From Muribaculaceae bacterium (GTDB lineage Bacteria; Bacteroidota; Bacteroidia; Bacteroidales; Muribaculaceae): a DNA stretch of 45,396 nt. The notes under the pieces were generated by a model. That model did not search any database. It saw only the letters and a program-made list of their open reading frames with translations, and was not told the origin of the DNA. Positions within the stretch are counted from its first letter, which is position 1. Every line of letters begins with the position of its first letter. The translations under genes were made by a program, and so were the position numbers. Below, piece after piece: positions 33,278 through 40,618 of this stretch. Location of the stretch: positions 1 to 45,396 of the forward strand of contig JAGANS010000053.1 of NCBI GenBank assembly GCA_017624155.1, given 5' to 3'.

Positions 33278-34213
33278 ATGTCAAAAGTAACTGTAATCGG
33301 CGCCGGCAATGTAGGCGCTACTTGTGCAAATGTTCTGGTGACCAATCAGGTCGCCGATGAAGTGGTGCTCCTCGATATCAAAGAAGGCGTTGCTGAGGGC
33401 AAGGCTATGGATATCATGCAGACTGCCAATATCCTCGGCATCAATACCCGCCTCACCGGTGTTACTAACGATTATGCCATGACCGAGAACTCCGACGTCG
33501 TTGTCATCACTTCGGGTATCCCCCGCAAGCCCGGTATGACCCGCGAGGAACTCATAGGCGTTAACGCCGGCATCGTAAAGTCGGTTGCCGACAACGTGCT
33601 CAAGCACTCGCCCAACGCAATTATCCTCTGTGTATCCAATCCTATGGATACGATGACCTACCTTATCCACAAGGTAAGCGGCCTGCCCAAGAACCGTATC
33701 ATCGGCATGGGCGGCGCACTCGACAGCGCACGTTTCAAATACTTCCTCAGCATCGCCCTCGGCGCCAATGCCACAGAGGTTGAGGGTATTGTAATCGGCG
33801 GTCATGGCGACACAACCATGATTCCGCTTACCCGCTTCGCCGCTTACCGCGGTCTCCCCGCTGCAAGCCTTCTGCCCGCCGAACAGCTCGAGAAGGTAGC
33901 TGCCGACACAATGGTTGGCGGTGCCACTCTCACCAAGCTCCTCGGCACATCGGCATGGTATGCTCCCGGTGCTGCCGCAGCTCAGGTTGTTGCCGCCGTG
34001 CTCCACGACCAGAAGAAGCTCATCAGCTGCTCTGCCCTCCTCGACGGCGAATACGGCGAGAAGGATCTCTGCATCGGTGTTCCCTGTATCCTTGGCAAGA
34101 ACGGTATCGAGAAGATCGTTGAATTTGATCTCAACGAAGCCGAGAAGGAAGCATTCCACAAGAGCGCAGAGGCCGTCCACAAGACCAACGCTGCCCTTGC
34201 CGGCTGCTGCTGA
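33278..34213 (+). CDS. mdh: Malate dehydrogenase
   Basis: NAD-dependent oxidation of malate to oxaloacetate, here probably run in reverse in the fumarate/succinate branch of anaerobic metabolism. The 311-residue protein of the LDH-like MDH group has the NAD fold GAGNVGATCANVL, substrate loop ITSGIPRKPGMTREEL (Arg-x-Pro-Gly-Met), CVSNPMDTMTYL, a DSARFKYFLS segment and the catalytic His in IGGHGDTTMIPL. The C-terminus is Cys-rich (LAGCC). Biased codon use indicates high expression. Monocistronic with promoter and terminator. Confidence 0.97.
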   Translation: MSKVTVIGAGNVGATCANVLVTNQVADEVVLLDIKEGVAEGKAMDIMQTANILGINTRLTGVTNDYAMTENSDVVVITSGIPRKPGMTREELIGVNAGIVKSVADNVLKHSPNAIILCVSNPMDTMTYLIHKVSGLPKNRIIGMGGALDSARFKYFLSIALGANATEVEGIVIGGHGDTTMIPLTRFAAYRGLPAASLLPAEQLEKVAADTMVGGATLTKLLGTSAWYAPGAAAAQVVAAVLHDQKKLISCSALLDGEYGEKDLCIGVPCILGKNGIEKIVEFDLNEAEKEAFHKSAEAVHKTNAALAGCC

Positions 34214-34221
34214 TAACTAAA

Positions 34222-34246
34222 AGCTTGTCTTTAAACAAGCTATAAA
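34222..34246 (+). repeat. Dispersed palindromic repeat, copy 5
   Basis: AGCTTGTCTTTAAACAAGCT (34222-34241) followed by ATAAA, beginning nine bases after the mdh stop and just ahead of the mdh terminator. It has longer matching outer arms (AGCTTG/CAAGCT), the same as copy 3. Confidence 0.85.
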
Positions 34247-34251
34247 CTATC

Positions 34252-34297
34252 ACCGGAGAGAACGAGAATCCAACTTTTTGTCCTCTCCGGTTGTTTT
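34252..34297 (+). terminator. mdh intrinsic terminator
   Basis: ACCGGAGAG (34252-34260) and CTCTCCGGT (34283-34291) form a perfect 9-bp stem with a 22-base loop, followed by TGTTTTT. Confidence 0.85.
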
Positions 34298-34320
34298 TAA
34301 TTCTGATTTACAATATTATT

Positions 34321-34818
34321 ATGAAAAAATATCTCTTTATTGCCGCTGTTGCTGCTCTGTCGCTGGCTTCGTGCGGTAAATCCGAATCTAAGGCTGTCGA
34401 GGCAGCAGAGGCTGTTGACCCTCAGCCTGAAGTTGTTCTCGACGACGATACAGCCGACGAGGTGCTCCCCCAGTGGAGCGCCGAGAAGTATGGCAAGGTC
34501 GAGGAACTTACCGACGATAATGCCCTGCGCCCCGACACAAAGGTTTCGGGCCTTACAATCGTCGATTTCAATGCTACCTGGTGCGTTCCCTGCAAGCAGT
34601 TCGCCCCCGTGTTCCATGAGGCTGCCGGCAAGTATGAAGGCGTACACTTCGTATCGGCCGACATTGACAAGCTTCCGGCTACTGCTCAGGCATTCCAGAT
34701 AGAGGCCGTGCCTACGGTAATCTTCATCAAGGCCGACGGCACCACTATGCGCTTTGTGGGCACTGAGGATCTGCTCCCCGCCGCGGCATTTGACAAACTT
34801 ATCAACGACAACTTCTGA
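34321..34818 (+). CDS. Thioredoxin-like lipoprotein
   Basis: Membrane-anchored periplasmic thiol-disulfide protein of 165 residues. I chose the ATG at 34321, which gives a lipoprotein signal (MKKYLFIAAVAALSLASC, Cys18); a frame open from 34291 adds ten residues. An acidic linker (about 19-55) precedes a thioredoxin fold with active site WCVPC in VDFNATWCVPCKQFAPVFHEAA and the cis-proline strand AVPTVIFI. The WCVPC pair suggests a reductase or general oxidoreductase role. The downstream helicase gene starts one base after its stop, so the two are coupled. Confidence 0.9.
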   Translation: MKKYLFIAAVAALSLASCGKSESKAVEAAEAVDPQPEVVLDDDTADEVLPQWSAEKYGKVEELTDDNALRPDTKVSGLTIVDFNATWCVPCKQFAPVFHEAAGKYEGVHFVSADIDKLPATAQAFQIEAVPTVIFIKADGTTMRFVGTEDLLPAAAFDKLINDNF

Positions 34819-34819
34819 A

Positions 34820-36124
34820 TTGATCGATCTTAAGGAAATAATCGGCCGGCGCCTCGGCATTGCGGCTCCCAATGCCATGCAGCAGGCTGTGTGGGCCTCG
34901 CAGGCATCGCGCCTCGTGGTACTGTCGCCCACCGGCTCGGGAAAGACGGTTGCCTTTGCCGGCGCCATGTTGCTGCGTCTGTCGCGGCCTTGTGGCAGGG
35001 TGCAGGCAGTGGTGCTCGCGCCTTCGCGCGAACTCGTTCTGCAAATCTCCGAAGTAGTGCGCCGTGTGTGCGAGGGCTACAAGGTGGCAGCCTTCTACGG
35101 CAAGCATTCCATGGCCGACGAGGTGGCCACGCTCAGTGTAGTGCCCGACATCATTGTGGCCACGCCGGGCCGTATGCTCGACCATCTGCAGCGGCACACC
35201 GCAGATATTTCGCAGGTGTATATGCTCGTCATCGACGAGTACGACAAGGCCCTCGAACTGGGCTTCCTCGACGAGATGCGGAGGATATGCGCCTGCACCG
35301 GCAGGCTGTCATCGGTCATTCTCACATCGGCCACCAGGCTTGCTGATTTGCCCGGATTTATCGATATGTCAGGCGCGGAGACCGTTGATTTCAGCTCGGC
35401 GGCCGATCCGCGCTCGCGCACCAACATCGCCCGTGTCGAGAGCCCTGCCCGTGACAAGTTGCAGACCCTTGTCGACCTGCTGCGTTCGCTCGACGACGGC
35501 AAGGTGATTGTCTTTGTCAATCACCGCGAGTCGGCCGAGCGCGTCTATGAGCGTCTCAGGGCCGAGCATTTGCCTGTCGGCCTCTATCACGGCGGCCTTG
35601 AGCAGATCGACCGCGAGCGGGCCGTGATTCAGCTCAACAACGGCTCTACGCCCATACTTGTCGCCACAGATCTTGGCTCGCGCGGCCTTGATATCGATGC
35701 CGTAGGCTCGGTGATTCACTATCATTTGCCGGGCTCGGCTGAGGTGTGGACCCACCGCAACGGACGCACGGCCCGTGTCGATGCCGACGGCAGCGTGTAT
35801 GTCATTACATCCGATGCCGACGACATACCCGACTATGTGGTGTGGGACCGCGATTACAACCCTACCGGCCACAGCGACAGTCCCATAAGGCGTACAACCG
35901 CTACGCTGCATATCAATGCCGGGCGCAAGGAGAAAATCTCGCGTGGCGATATCGTAGGCTTTCTGTGCAACAATGCCGGAGTCGAGGCCGCACAGATCGG
36001 CAAGATCGACCTGCGCGACCATGCAGCATACGTGGCCGTGCCGCGCTCATGTCTCGGCGCCGTCGCAGCCTTGCAGTCGCCTAAGATCAAAGGCAAACGA
36101 GTGCGCGTCACAAAGTTTGAATAA
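34820..36124 (+). CDS. DEAD-box-family ATP-dependent RNA helicase, TTG start
   Basis: Second RNA helicase in the window, about 434 residues. The best start is TTG at 34820, one base after the thioredoxin-like stop: it keeps the Q-motif region (APNAMQQAVW), which the first in-frame ATG (34877) would cut, and the only longer ATG start lies inside the upstream gene. Motifs: Walker A SPTGSGKTVAFA, APSRELVLQ, TPGRMLDHL, a variant motif II DEYD in place of DEAD, SATRLADL, VFVNHRESAERV, ATDLGSRGLDIDAV and HRNGRTARV. The C-terminal 90 residues (KEKISRGDIVGFLCNNAGVEAAQIGKIDLRDH) resemble the DbpA/CsdA RNA-binding domain. The DEYD motif is unusual but keeps the catalytic Asp-Glu. Confidence 0.9.
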   Translation: MIDLKEIIGRRLGIAAPNAMQQAVWASQASRLVVLSPTGSGKTVAFAGAMLLRLSRPCGRVQAVVLAPSRELVLQISEVVRRVCEGYKVAAFYGKHSMADEVATLSVVPDIIVATPGRMLDHLQRHTADISQVYMLVIDEYDKALELGFLDEMRRICACTGRLSSVILTSATRLADLPGFIDMSGAETVDFSSAADPRSRTNIARVESPARDKLQTLVDLLRSLDDGKVIVFVNHRESAERVYERLRAEHLPVGLYHGGLEQIDRERAVIQLNNGSTPILVATDLGSRGLDIDAVGSVIHYHLPGSAEVWTHRNGRTARVDADGSVYVITSDADDIPDYVVWDRDYNPTGHSDSPIRRTTATLHINAGRKEKISRGDIVGFLCNNAGVEAAQIGKIDLRDHAAYVAVPRSCLGAVAALQSPKIKGKRVRVTKFE

Positions 36125-36163
36125 ACTGTTAAAATCCACGTTAACACGCGCTTAAAAATCCTT

Positions 36164-36200
36164 AACAACCGCACATTTTGCATGTGCGGTTGTTGTTTTT
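36164..36200 (+). terminator. Intrinsic terminator
   Basis: AACAACCGCACAT (36164-36176) and ATGTGCGGTTGTT (36182-36194) form a perfect 13-bp stem with a five-base loop, followed by GTTTTT. It ends the thioredoxin-helicase transcript. Confidence 0.92.
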
Positions 36201-36262
36201 ATAAAGCCGTACTATTAAGCTACGGTACACCTATGATCAACCGATAACTAAAACACACGAAT

Positions 36263-36772
36263 ATGTCTTCCAAAGCATTTGAAGCCAAACTGCTGGCAAT
36301 CCAAGATAATCTGTTGAATTTCGCTTACCTGCTTACATCAAACCGCGACGATGCCTGCGACCTGCTTCAGGACACCACCCTTAAGGTCCTCGATAATGAG
36401 GACAAGTATATCGACAATACCAATTTCAAGGGCTGGGTGTTCACGATCATGCGCAATATATTTATAAACAATTACCGCAAGATGGTGCGTGCCAATACTG
36501 TTGTCGACCGCACGGAAGACCTGTATCATCTGTCTATGCCCCAGAATTCAGGATTCGACACACCCGAAGGGTCCATAGCCATGAAGGAGATTCATCAGCT
36601 TATCGACAGTTTTGCCGACGAATTGCGGATACCGTTCTCGATGCACCTTGCCGGATACAAGTATGCCGAGATCGCCGAGGCGACCGGCACTCCGATAGGC
36701 ACCATCAAGAGCCGCATATTCTTTGCCCGCAAGCGTTTACAGACCGAGCTACGTGACTATCGCAGTGAATAA
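36263..36772 (+). CDS. ECF-type RNA polymerase sigma factor
   Basis: Extracytoplasmic-function sigma-70 factor of 169 residues. Region 2 spans about 15-85 (LLNFAYLLTSNRDDACDLLQDTTLKVL, then NFKGWVFTIMRNIFINNYRK). Region 4 at about 110-165 has the -35-binding HTH AEIAEATGTPIGTIKSRIFFARKRLQ. No anti-sigma gene adjoins it: downstream is a convergent operon, upstream a terminator. Control may therefore be transcriptional, or by an unlinked factor. A 14-bp perfect hairpin straddles its stop codon. Confidence 0.93.
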   Translation: MSSKAFEAKLLAIQDNLLNFAYLLTSNRDDACDLLQDTTLKVLDNEDKYIDNTNFKGWVFTIMRNIFINNYRKMVRANTVVDRTEDLYHLSMPQNSGFDTPEGSIAMKEIHQLIDSFADELRIPFSMHLAGYKYAEIAEATGTPIGTIKSRIFFARKRLQTELRDYRSE

Positions 36773-36789
36773 ACATCACTGCGATAGTC
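36755..36789. terminator. Perfect hairpin over the sigma-factor stop codon
   Basis: GACTATCGCAGTGA (36755-36768) and TCACTGCGATAGTC (36776-36789) form a perfect 14-bp stem with the seven-base loop ATAAACA, which contains the TAA stop (36770-36772). No T-tract follows. It may be a 3'-end stabiliser or a terminator between convergent genes. Confidence 0.6.
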
Positions 36790-36829
36790 GTTGCAACTGG
36801 CTCGTAATCGCACAGTCCGCGTAAGTTTG

Positions 36830-37474
36830 TCAGTCGATTTCGGTGAAGTTCGATCTGTCGACGCTGCATATCGGACAGATATAGTCGGCCGGCAGGTCTT
36901 CGCCTTCGGTTTCGGCTATGTAGCCGCATACACCACATTCAAAGCGTCGCTTGGCCGTGACGTCCTTCCCGGTGCTGTCGCCACGGTAGGTAGGGGCGTT
37001 TTTCGGCTCCTTGCCCTTTATCACGTTGTGATAATAAGCATAGGTCATAGGTGTGCCTTCGCCCTTGACGGTATCTGTAAGGCGGGCTATTATCAGCATG
37101 TGGGTGCCGCAGTCCACTGTCTGCTCCACTTCAAGAATCAGCCGTCCGGCGAAGCGGCCGTTCACGCACGGTACATAGTCGATCACTTCGTAGCCACGTC
37201 CTTCATACTTGTCGGTGTCGCGGCTGCTCATGAAGCCAAATCGGCCTATGACGGCGGGATCGCTGTCCTCCGACAGTATGGACACCGAGAAGCGTCCGTT
37301 CTGTAATACGGCTTCGAGTGTGTGGTTGTTCTTATTGAGCGAAACCGCTACGCGGGGAGTGTCGCTGGTAATCTGGAAGCATGTGTTGATTGTGCATCCA
37401 ACGGCTTTGCCGTTTTTGAATGCCCCCACTATATACAGCCCGTAGCTAAGATTGTACAGTACCGAGAGATCCAT
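36830..37474 (-). CDS. Flavin reductase-rubredoxin fusion protein
   Basis: Probable electron donor for the neighbouring rubrerythrin: an FMN-binding flavin-reductase domain (about 1-155: LYNLSYGLYIVGAFKNGKAVGCTINT, VSLNKNNHTLEAVLQNGRFSVSILSE) fused to a C-terminal rubredoxin (FECGVCGY and ADYICPICSVDRSNF, four Cys for iron). This matches the high-molecular-weight rubredoxin type that passes NADH electrons to rubrerythrins or flavodiiron proteins. I prefer the ATG at 37474; a TTG at 37483 overlaps the rubrerythrin stop and would add three residues. Third gene of the perR operon. Confidence 0.9.
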   Translation of the reverse strand: MDLSVLYNLSYGLYIVGAFKNGKAVGCTINTCFQITSDTPRVAVSLNKNNHTLEAVLQNGRFSVSILSEDSDPAVIGRFGFMSSRDTDKYEGRGYEVIDYVPCVNGRFAGRLILEVEQTVDCGTHMLIIARLTDTVKGEGTPMTYAYYHNVIKGKEPKNAPTYRGDSTGKDVTAKRRFECGVCGYIAETEGEDLPADYICPICSVDRSNFTEID

Positions 37475-37479
37475 GGTTT

Positions 37480-38022
37480 TCAATAGTTTTTAGCTTCTAT
37501 TTCGAAGAAACTTTCGGGGTGATTGCATACCGGGCATACTTTGGGGGCTTTCTTGCCGATGACGATGTGTCCGCAGTTGCGGCATACCCACACTGTGTCG
37601 CCTTCGCGCGAGAAAACGATGCCATCCTCTATGTTGGCGAGCAGGCGGCGGTAGCGCTCTTCGTGGTGGCGCTCGATGGCTGCCACGGCGCGGAAACGGA
37701 ACGCGATTTCGGGGAACCCTTCTTCCTCGGCCTCGCGTGCCATGCGGTCGTACATCGATGTCCATTCGTAGTTTTCGCCTTCGGCTGCTTCGCGGAGGTT
37801 GGTCATTGTATCGGATATTTCGCCACCGTTGAGGAGTTTGTACCAGAGTTTGGCATGTTCCTTCTCGTTGTTGGCTGTTTCTTCAAAGATGGCCGCGATC
37901 TGTTCGTAGCCGTCTTTACGTGCTTTTGATGCGAAATACGAGTATTTGTTGCGTGCCTGCGATTCGCCGGCGAAGGCTTCGAGGAGGTTTTGTTCGGTTT
38001 TTGTTCCTTTGAGATCTTTCAT
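37480..38022 (-). CDS. rbr: Rubrerythrin
   Basis: Non-haem di-iron peroxidase that reduces hydrogen peroxide in anaerobes. The 180 residues have the four-helix ferritin-like domain with iron ligands in [58 protein letters not shown] and [11 protein letters not shown], then a C-terminal rubredoxin domain ([32 protein letters not shown]). Length and motifs are those of classical rubrerythrin. It lies 33 bases after perR and directly before the flavin reductase-rubredoxin gene, which is its likely reductase. Confidence 0.97.
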   Translation of the reverse strand: MKDLKGTKTEQNLLEAFAGESQARNKYSYFASKARKDGYEQIAAIFEETANNEKEHAKLWYKLLNGGEISDTMTNLREAAEGENYEWTSMYDRMAREAEEEGFPEIAFRFRAVAAIERHHEERYRRLLANIEDGIVFSREGDTVWVCRNCGHIVIGKKAPKVCPVCNHPESFFEIEAKNY

Positions 38023-38055
38023 TTTCGGTTGGTTTTAATGTTATATAATATGTTG

Positions 38056-38493
38056 TCAGTTAGTCTGTTTGTGGCATTTAGGGCACAAGCCCCTGAATAT
38101 TACGTCCACGCTGTCGATGTCGAAGCCTCCGGTGTCTATCGAGCTGACTGTTTCCGGCATCGGCAAGTCGAAGATTTGTCCGCATCTGCGGCAGGAGAAA
38201 TGGCTGTGGCGCGGCTGTGGTGCGAGGTCGTAGTTGCACGTTCCGCTTCTGATTTCGAGTTCCCTCACGAGTCCGCCTTCTACGAGTGTGTGGAGCGAAT
38301 TGTACACGGTGGTACGCGACAGTGAAGGGTAATGCTGCGATATCTCGCGATAGATCTCGTCGGCTGTGGGGTGGCGTCGGCCGTTGGCTATACATGCCAG
38401 TACCGCAATCCTTTGGATTGACGGTCTTATGCCGCGCTCGTGCAGCATACCTACGAGTTCTGTGTCGGTGAGCGTGTATTCTGCGAATGCCAT
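38056..38493 (-). CDS. perR: Fur-family regulator, PerR type
   Basis: Peroxide-sensing metal-dependent repressor, 145 residues. The N-terminal winged helix (RPSIQRIAVLACIANGRRHPTADEIYREISQHYPSLSRTTVYNSL) is followed by the dimer domain with RHSHFSCRRCGQIFDL and a C-terminal CPKCH, the two CxxC pairs for structural zinc. The His-rich segment suits PerR, and the operon with rubrerythrin and its reductase supports it; Fur or Zur cannot be fully excluded. Two palindromic boxes overlap its own promoter, so it is likely autoregulated and released by peroxide. Confidence 0.9.
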   Translation of the reverse strand: MAFAEYTLTDTELVGMLHERGIRPSIQRIAVLACIANGRRHPTADEIYREISQHYPSLSRTTVYNSLHTLVEGGLVRELEIRSGTCNYDLAPQPRHSHFSCRRCGQIFDLPMPETVSSIDTGGFDIDSVDVIFRGLCPKCHKQTN

Positions 38494-38569
38494 TTTTTAA
38501 CTATATTGTATTTATTACAAAGTTAGTATTTATTACAATATTGGCAATTGTTTATATAGTTAAAAAATG
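38491..38569. promoter_or_regulatory. perR operon promoter with two PerR-like boxes
   Basis: Minus-strand promoter: -7 box TAACTTTG (38518-38525) and -33 ATTG (38545-38548), 19 bases apart. Two near-palindromic boxes overlap the -7 region: TTGTATTTATTACAA (38506-38520) and TAGTATTTATTACAA (38524-38538), which share an exact 13-base direct repeat 18 bases apart. Both fit the 7-1-7 layout of Fur/PerR sites. The whole is bounded by a perfect 16-bp inverted repeat (38491-38506 and 38554-38569), of which the left arm includes the perR start codon. Confidence 0.72.
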
Positions 38570-38660
38570 CAAAATAATAAATTCGGTAATCGGTATTGGG
38601 CAAGAAGATGAGATAAACTAATTTTTAATGACTACTTATTAATTTATGATATAAAATGGC

Positions 38661-38668
38661 TAAATTTG
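38661..38668 (+). promoter_or_regulatory. -7 box of the ABC-F gene
   Basis: TAAATTTG matches the consensus exactly, 19 bases before the ATG at 38688. No TTTG lies at the -33 position. Confidence 0.5.
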
Positions 38669-38687
38669 CAGTCTAAAACCCGCATCC

Positions 38688-40544
38688 ATGACATATCTGC
38701 AGATAGAGGAACTAACCAAGAGCTATGGCGACCGCATGCTGTTTGCCGATGTCACATTCGGCATCGACGAGGGCGATAAGATAGGTATCGTGGCCAAGAA
38801 CGGCACGGGCAAGTCGACCTTGCTCCGTATAATCGCCGGCCGCGAGGATGCCGACAGCGGATCGGTGGTGGCACGCAATGGCCTGCGCATCGGCTACCTT
38901 GAACAGAAGCCTGCCTTCAAGGGCAATCCTACTGTAGCCGAAGCCGCGCTCGACAGCGATGATCCGGTGGCTGCAGTGGTGCGCGAATACGAGGCTGCCT
39001 CGGCCTCGGGTGATGCAGCCCGTATACAGGAGGCGTCGCATGCGATGGATACCGCCGGTGCCTGGAATTATGAAGATCGCCTGCGGCAGTTGCTCGGGCA
39101 GTTGCATATCACTGATCTCAACGCATGTGTCGACACACTGTCGGGCGGCCAGCGCAAGCGTGTGGCTCTCGCAGCCGTGATAATGCGTGAACCCGAGCTA
39201 ATCATACTCGACGAACCCACCAACCACCTCGATATCGAAGTGATCGAATGGATCGAGAGCTATCTGAAACGCTCGCGAGTGACATTGCTGATGGTGACGC
39301 ACGACCGCTACTTCCTCGACCGTGTGTGCAACCGCATCATAGAGATTGACAACCGCACTATATACACCTACGACGGCAATTACGACTACTATCTGCGCCG
39401 CCGAGCCGAACGCATCGAGGCAATGACCGCAGAGCTCGACAAGGTGCGCAACACATTGCGCCGCGAGCAGGAATGGATGAGCCGTCAGCCTCAGGCACGC
39501 GCCGGCAAAGCCAAATACCGCATCGACGCGTTCTACGAGCTGAAAGACCGTCAGCGCAACGGCATACGTCCCGAGAAGGACGTGAGCCTCGACGTCAAGG
39601 CGTCGTACATCGGATCAAAGATCTTCGAGGCCGAGCATATAAGCAAGGCATTCGGCGACAAGGTGATACTGCGCGACTTCTCCTATACCTTCGCCCGTTA
39701 CGAGAAGGTGGGGCTCATCGGAGCCAACGGTGTGGGTAAATCCACATTCATCAAGCTGTTGCAGGGCATTGTCCCCATTGACAGCGGGCATTGGGATGTG
39801 GGGCAGACGGTGCGATTCGGATATTACAGCCAGGACGGCATACAGTTTGACAGCTCCAAGAAGGTCATCGACGCCATCACCGAGATAGCCGAGGAGATAG
39901 ACACAGGTGAGGCCCGGTTGTCCCCGATGCAGTTTCTCAACCGCTTTCTTTTCACTCCGGCCGATCAGCAGAAATATATACATACCCTCAGTGGCGGTGA
40001 ACTGTGCCGCCTGCATTTGGCCGTAGTGCTTATGCGCCAGCCCAACTTCCTTATTCTTGACGAACCCACAAATGATCTTGACATAGTCACGCTCGGTATT
40101 CTGGAGGAATATCTTGCCGAGTTCAAGGGATGTCTTATCGTGGTGAGTCACGACCGCTATTTCCTCGATAATATTGTGGATCACCTGTTTGTGATGGAGG
40201 GTGACGGCGAGGTGCGTGACTTCCCCGGCACATACAGCGAATATGCCGAGTGGCATCGACGCTATCTTGCCGAGCAGGCCCGCGCCCAGTCCGAGGCTAA
40301 GGCTGTCCCGCAGCGGCCAAAGGCCGAGCGCAAGCCCAGGATGAGCTTCAGGGAACGCAAGGAATTCGAGGCTCTGTCTGCCGAGATTGAGGCCCTGAAT
40401 GCTGAAAAAGACGATCTTGAGGCCAAGTTCAACAGCGGTGATACACTTGATGACGCAGCCACTTTGGCCGCCCGCTATCAGGAAATAAAGGACCTCCTCG
40501 ACGAAAAGGAAATGCGTTGGCTCGAACTCTCGGAACTGGAATAA
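38688..40544 (+). CDS. ABC-F family ATPase (Uup/EttA-like)
   Basis: Soluble dual-ATPase of the ABC-F family, which acts on the ribosome; 618 residues, no TM segments. NBD1: Walker A AKNGTGKST, signature LSGGQRKRVALA, Walker B ELIILDEPTNHLD. NBD2: Walker A GANGVGKST, signature LSGGELCRLHLA, FLILDEPTNDLD. A charged linker (about 240-300, MTAELDKVRNTLRREQEWMSRQPQARAGKAKYR) is the P-site tRNA-interaction motif region, and the C-terminus is a coiled coil (FEALSAEIEALNAEKDDLEAKF), as in Uup. Housekeeping translation factor or antibiotic-resistance ABC-F cannot be told apart; the coiled-coil tail favours the Uup group. Confidence 0.95.
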   Translation: MTYLQIEELTKSYGDRMLFADVTFGIDEGDKIGIVAKNGTGKSTLLRIIAGREDADSGSVVARNGLRIGYLEQKPAFKGNPTVAEAALDSDDPVAAVVREYEAASASGDAARIQEASHAMDTAGAWNYEDRLRQLLGQLHITDLNACVDTLSGGQRKRVALAAVIMREPELIILDEPTNHLDIEVIEWIESYLKRSRVTLLMVTHDRYFLDRVCNRIIEIDNRTIYTYDGNYDYYLRRRAERIEAMTAELDKVRNTLRREQEWMSRQPQARAGKAKYRIDAFYELKDRQRNGIRPEKDVSLDVKASYIGSKIFEAEHISKAFGDKVILRDFSYTFARYEKVGLIGANGVGKSTFIKLLQGIVPIDSGHWDVGQTVRFGYYSQDGIQFDSSKKVIDAITEIAEEIDTGEARLSPMQFLNRFLFTPADQQKYIHTLSGGELCRLHLAVVLMRQPNFLILDEPTNDLDIVTLGILEEYLAEFKGCLIVVSHDRYFLDNIVDHLFVMEGDGEVRDFPGTYSEYAEWHRRYLAEQARAQSEAKAVPQRPKAERKPRMSFRERKEFEALSAEIEALNAEKDDLEAKFNSGDTLDDAATLAARYQEIKDLLDEKEMRWLELSELE

Positions 40545-40560
40545 CATACATTTATATATC

Positions 40561-40600
40561 AGCAACGACCCTGATGCCGCCGGGCATCAGGGTCGTTGCT
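40561..40600. terminator. Perfect 18-bp hairpin between convergent genes
   Basis: The arms at 40561-40578 and 40583-40600 (starting AGCAACGACCCTGATG) pair perfectly over 18 bp with a four-base GCCG loop. It lies between the stops of the ABC-F gene and the convergent M13 peptidase gene and probably serves both. There is no strong T-tract on either side. Confidence 0.8.
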
Positions 40601-40618
40601 ATTATATGGTGAGTGGTA

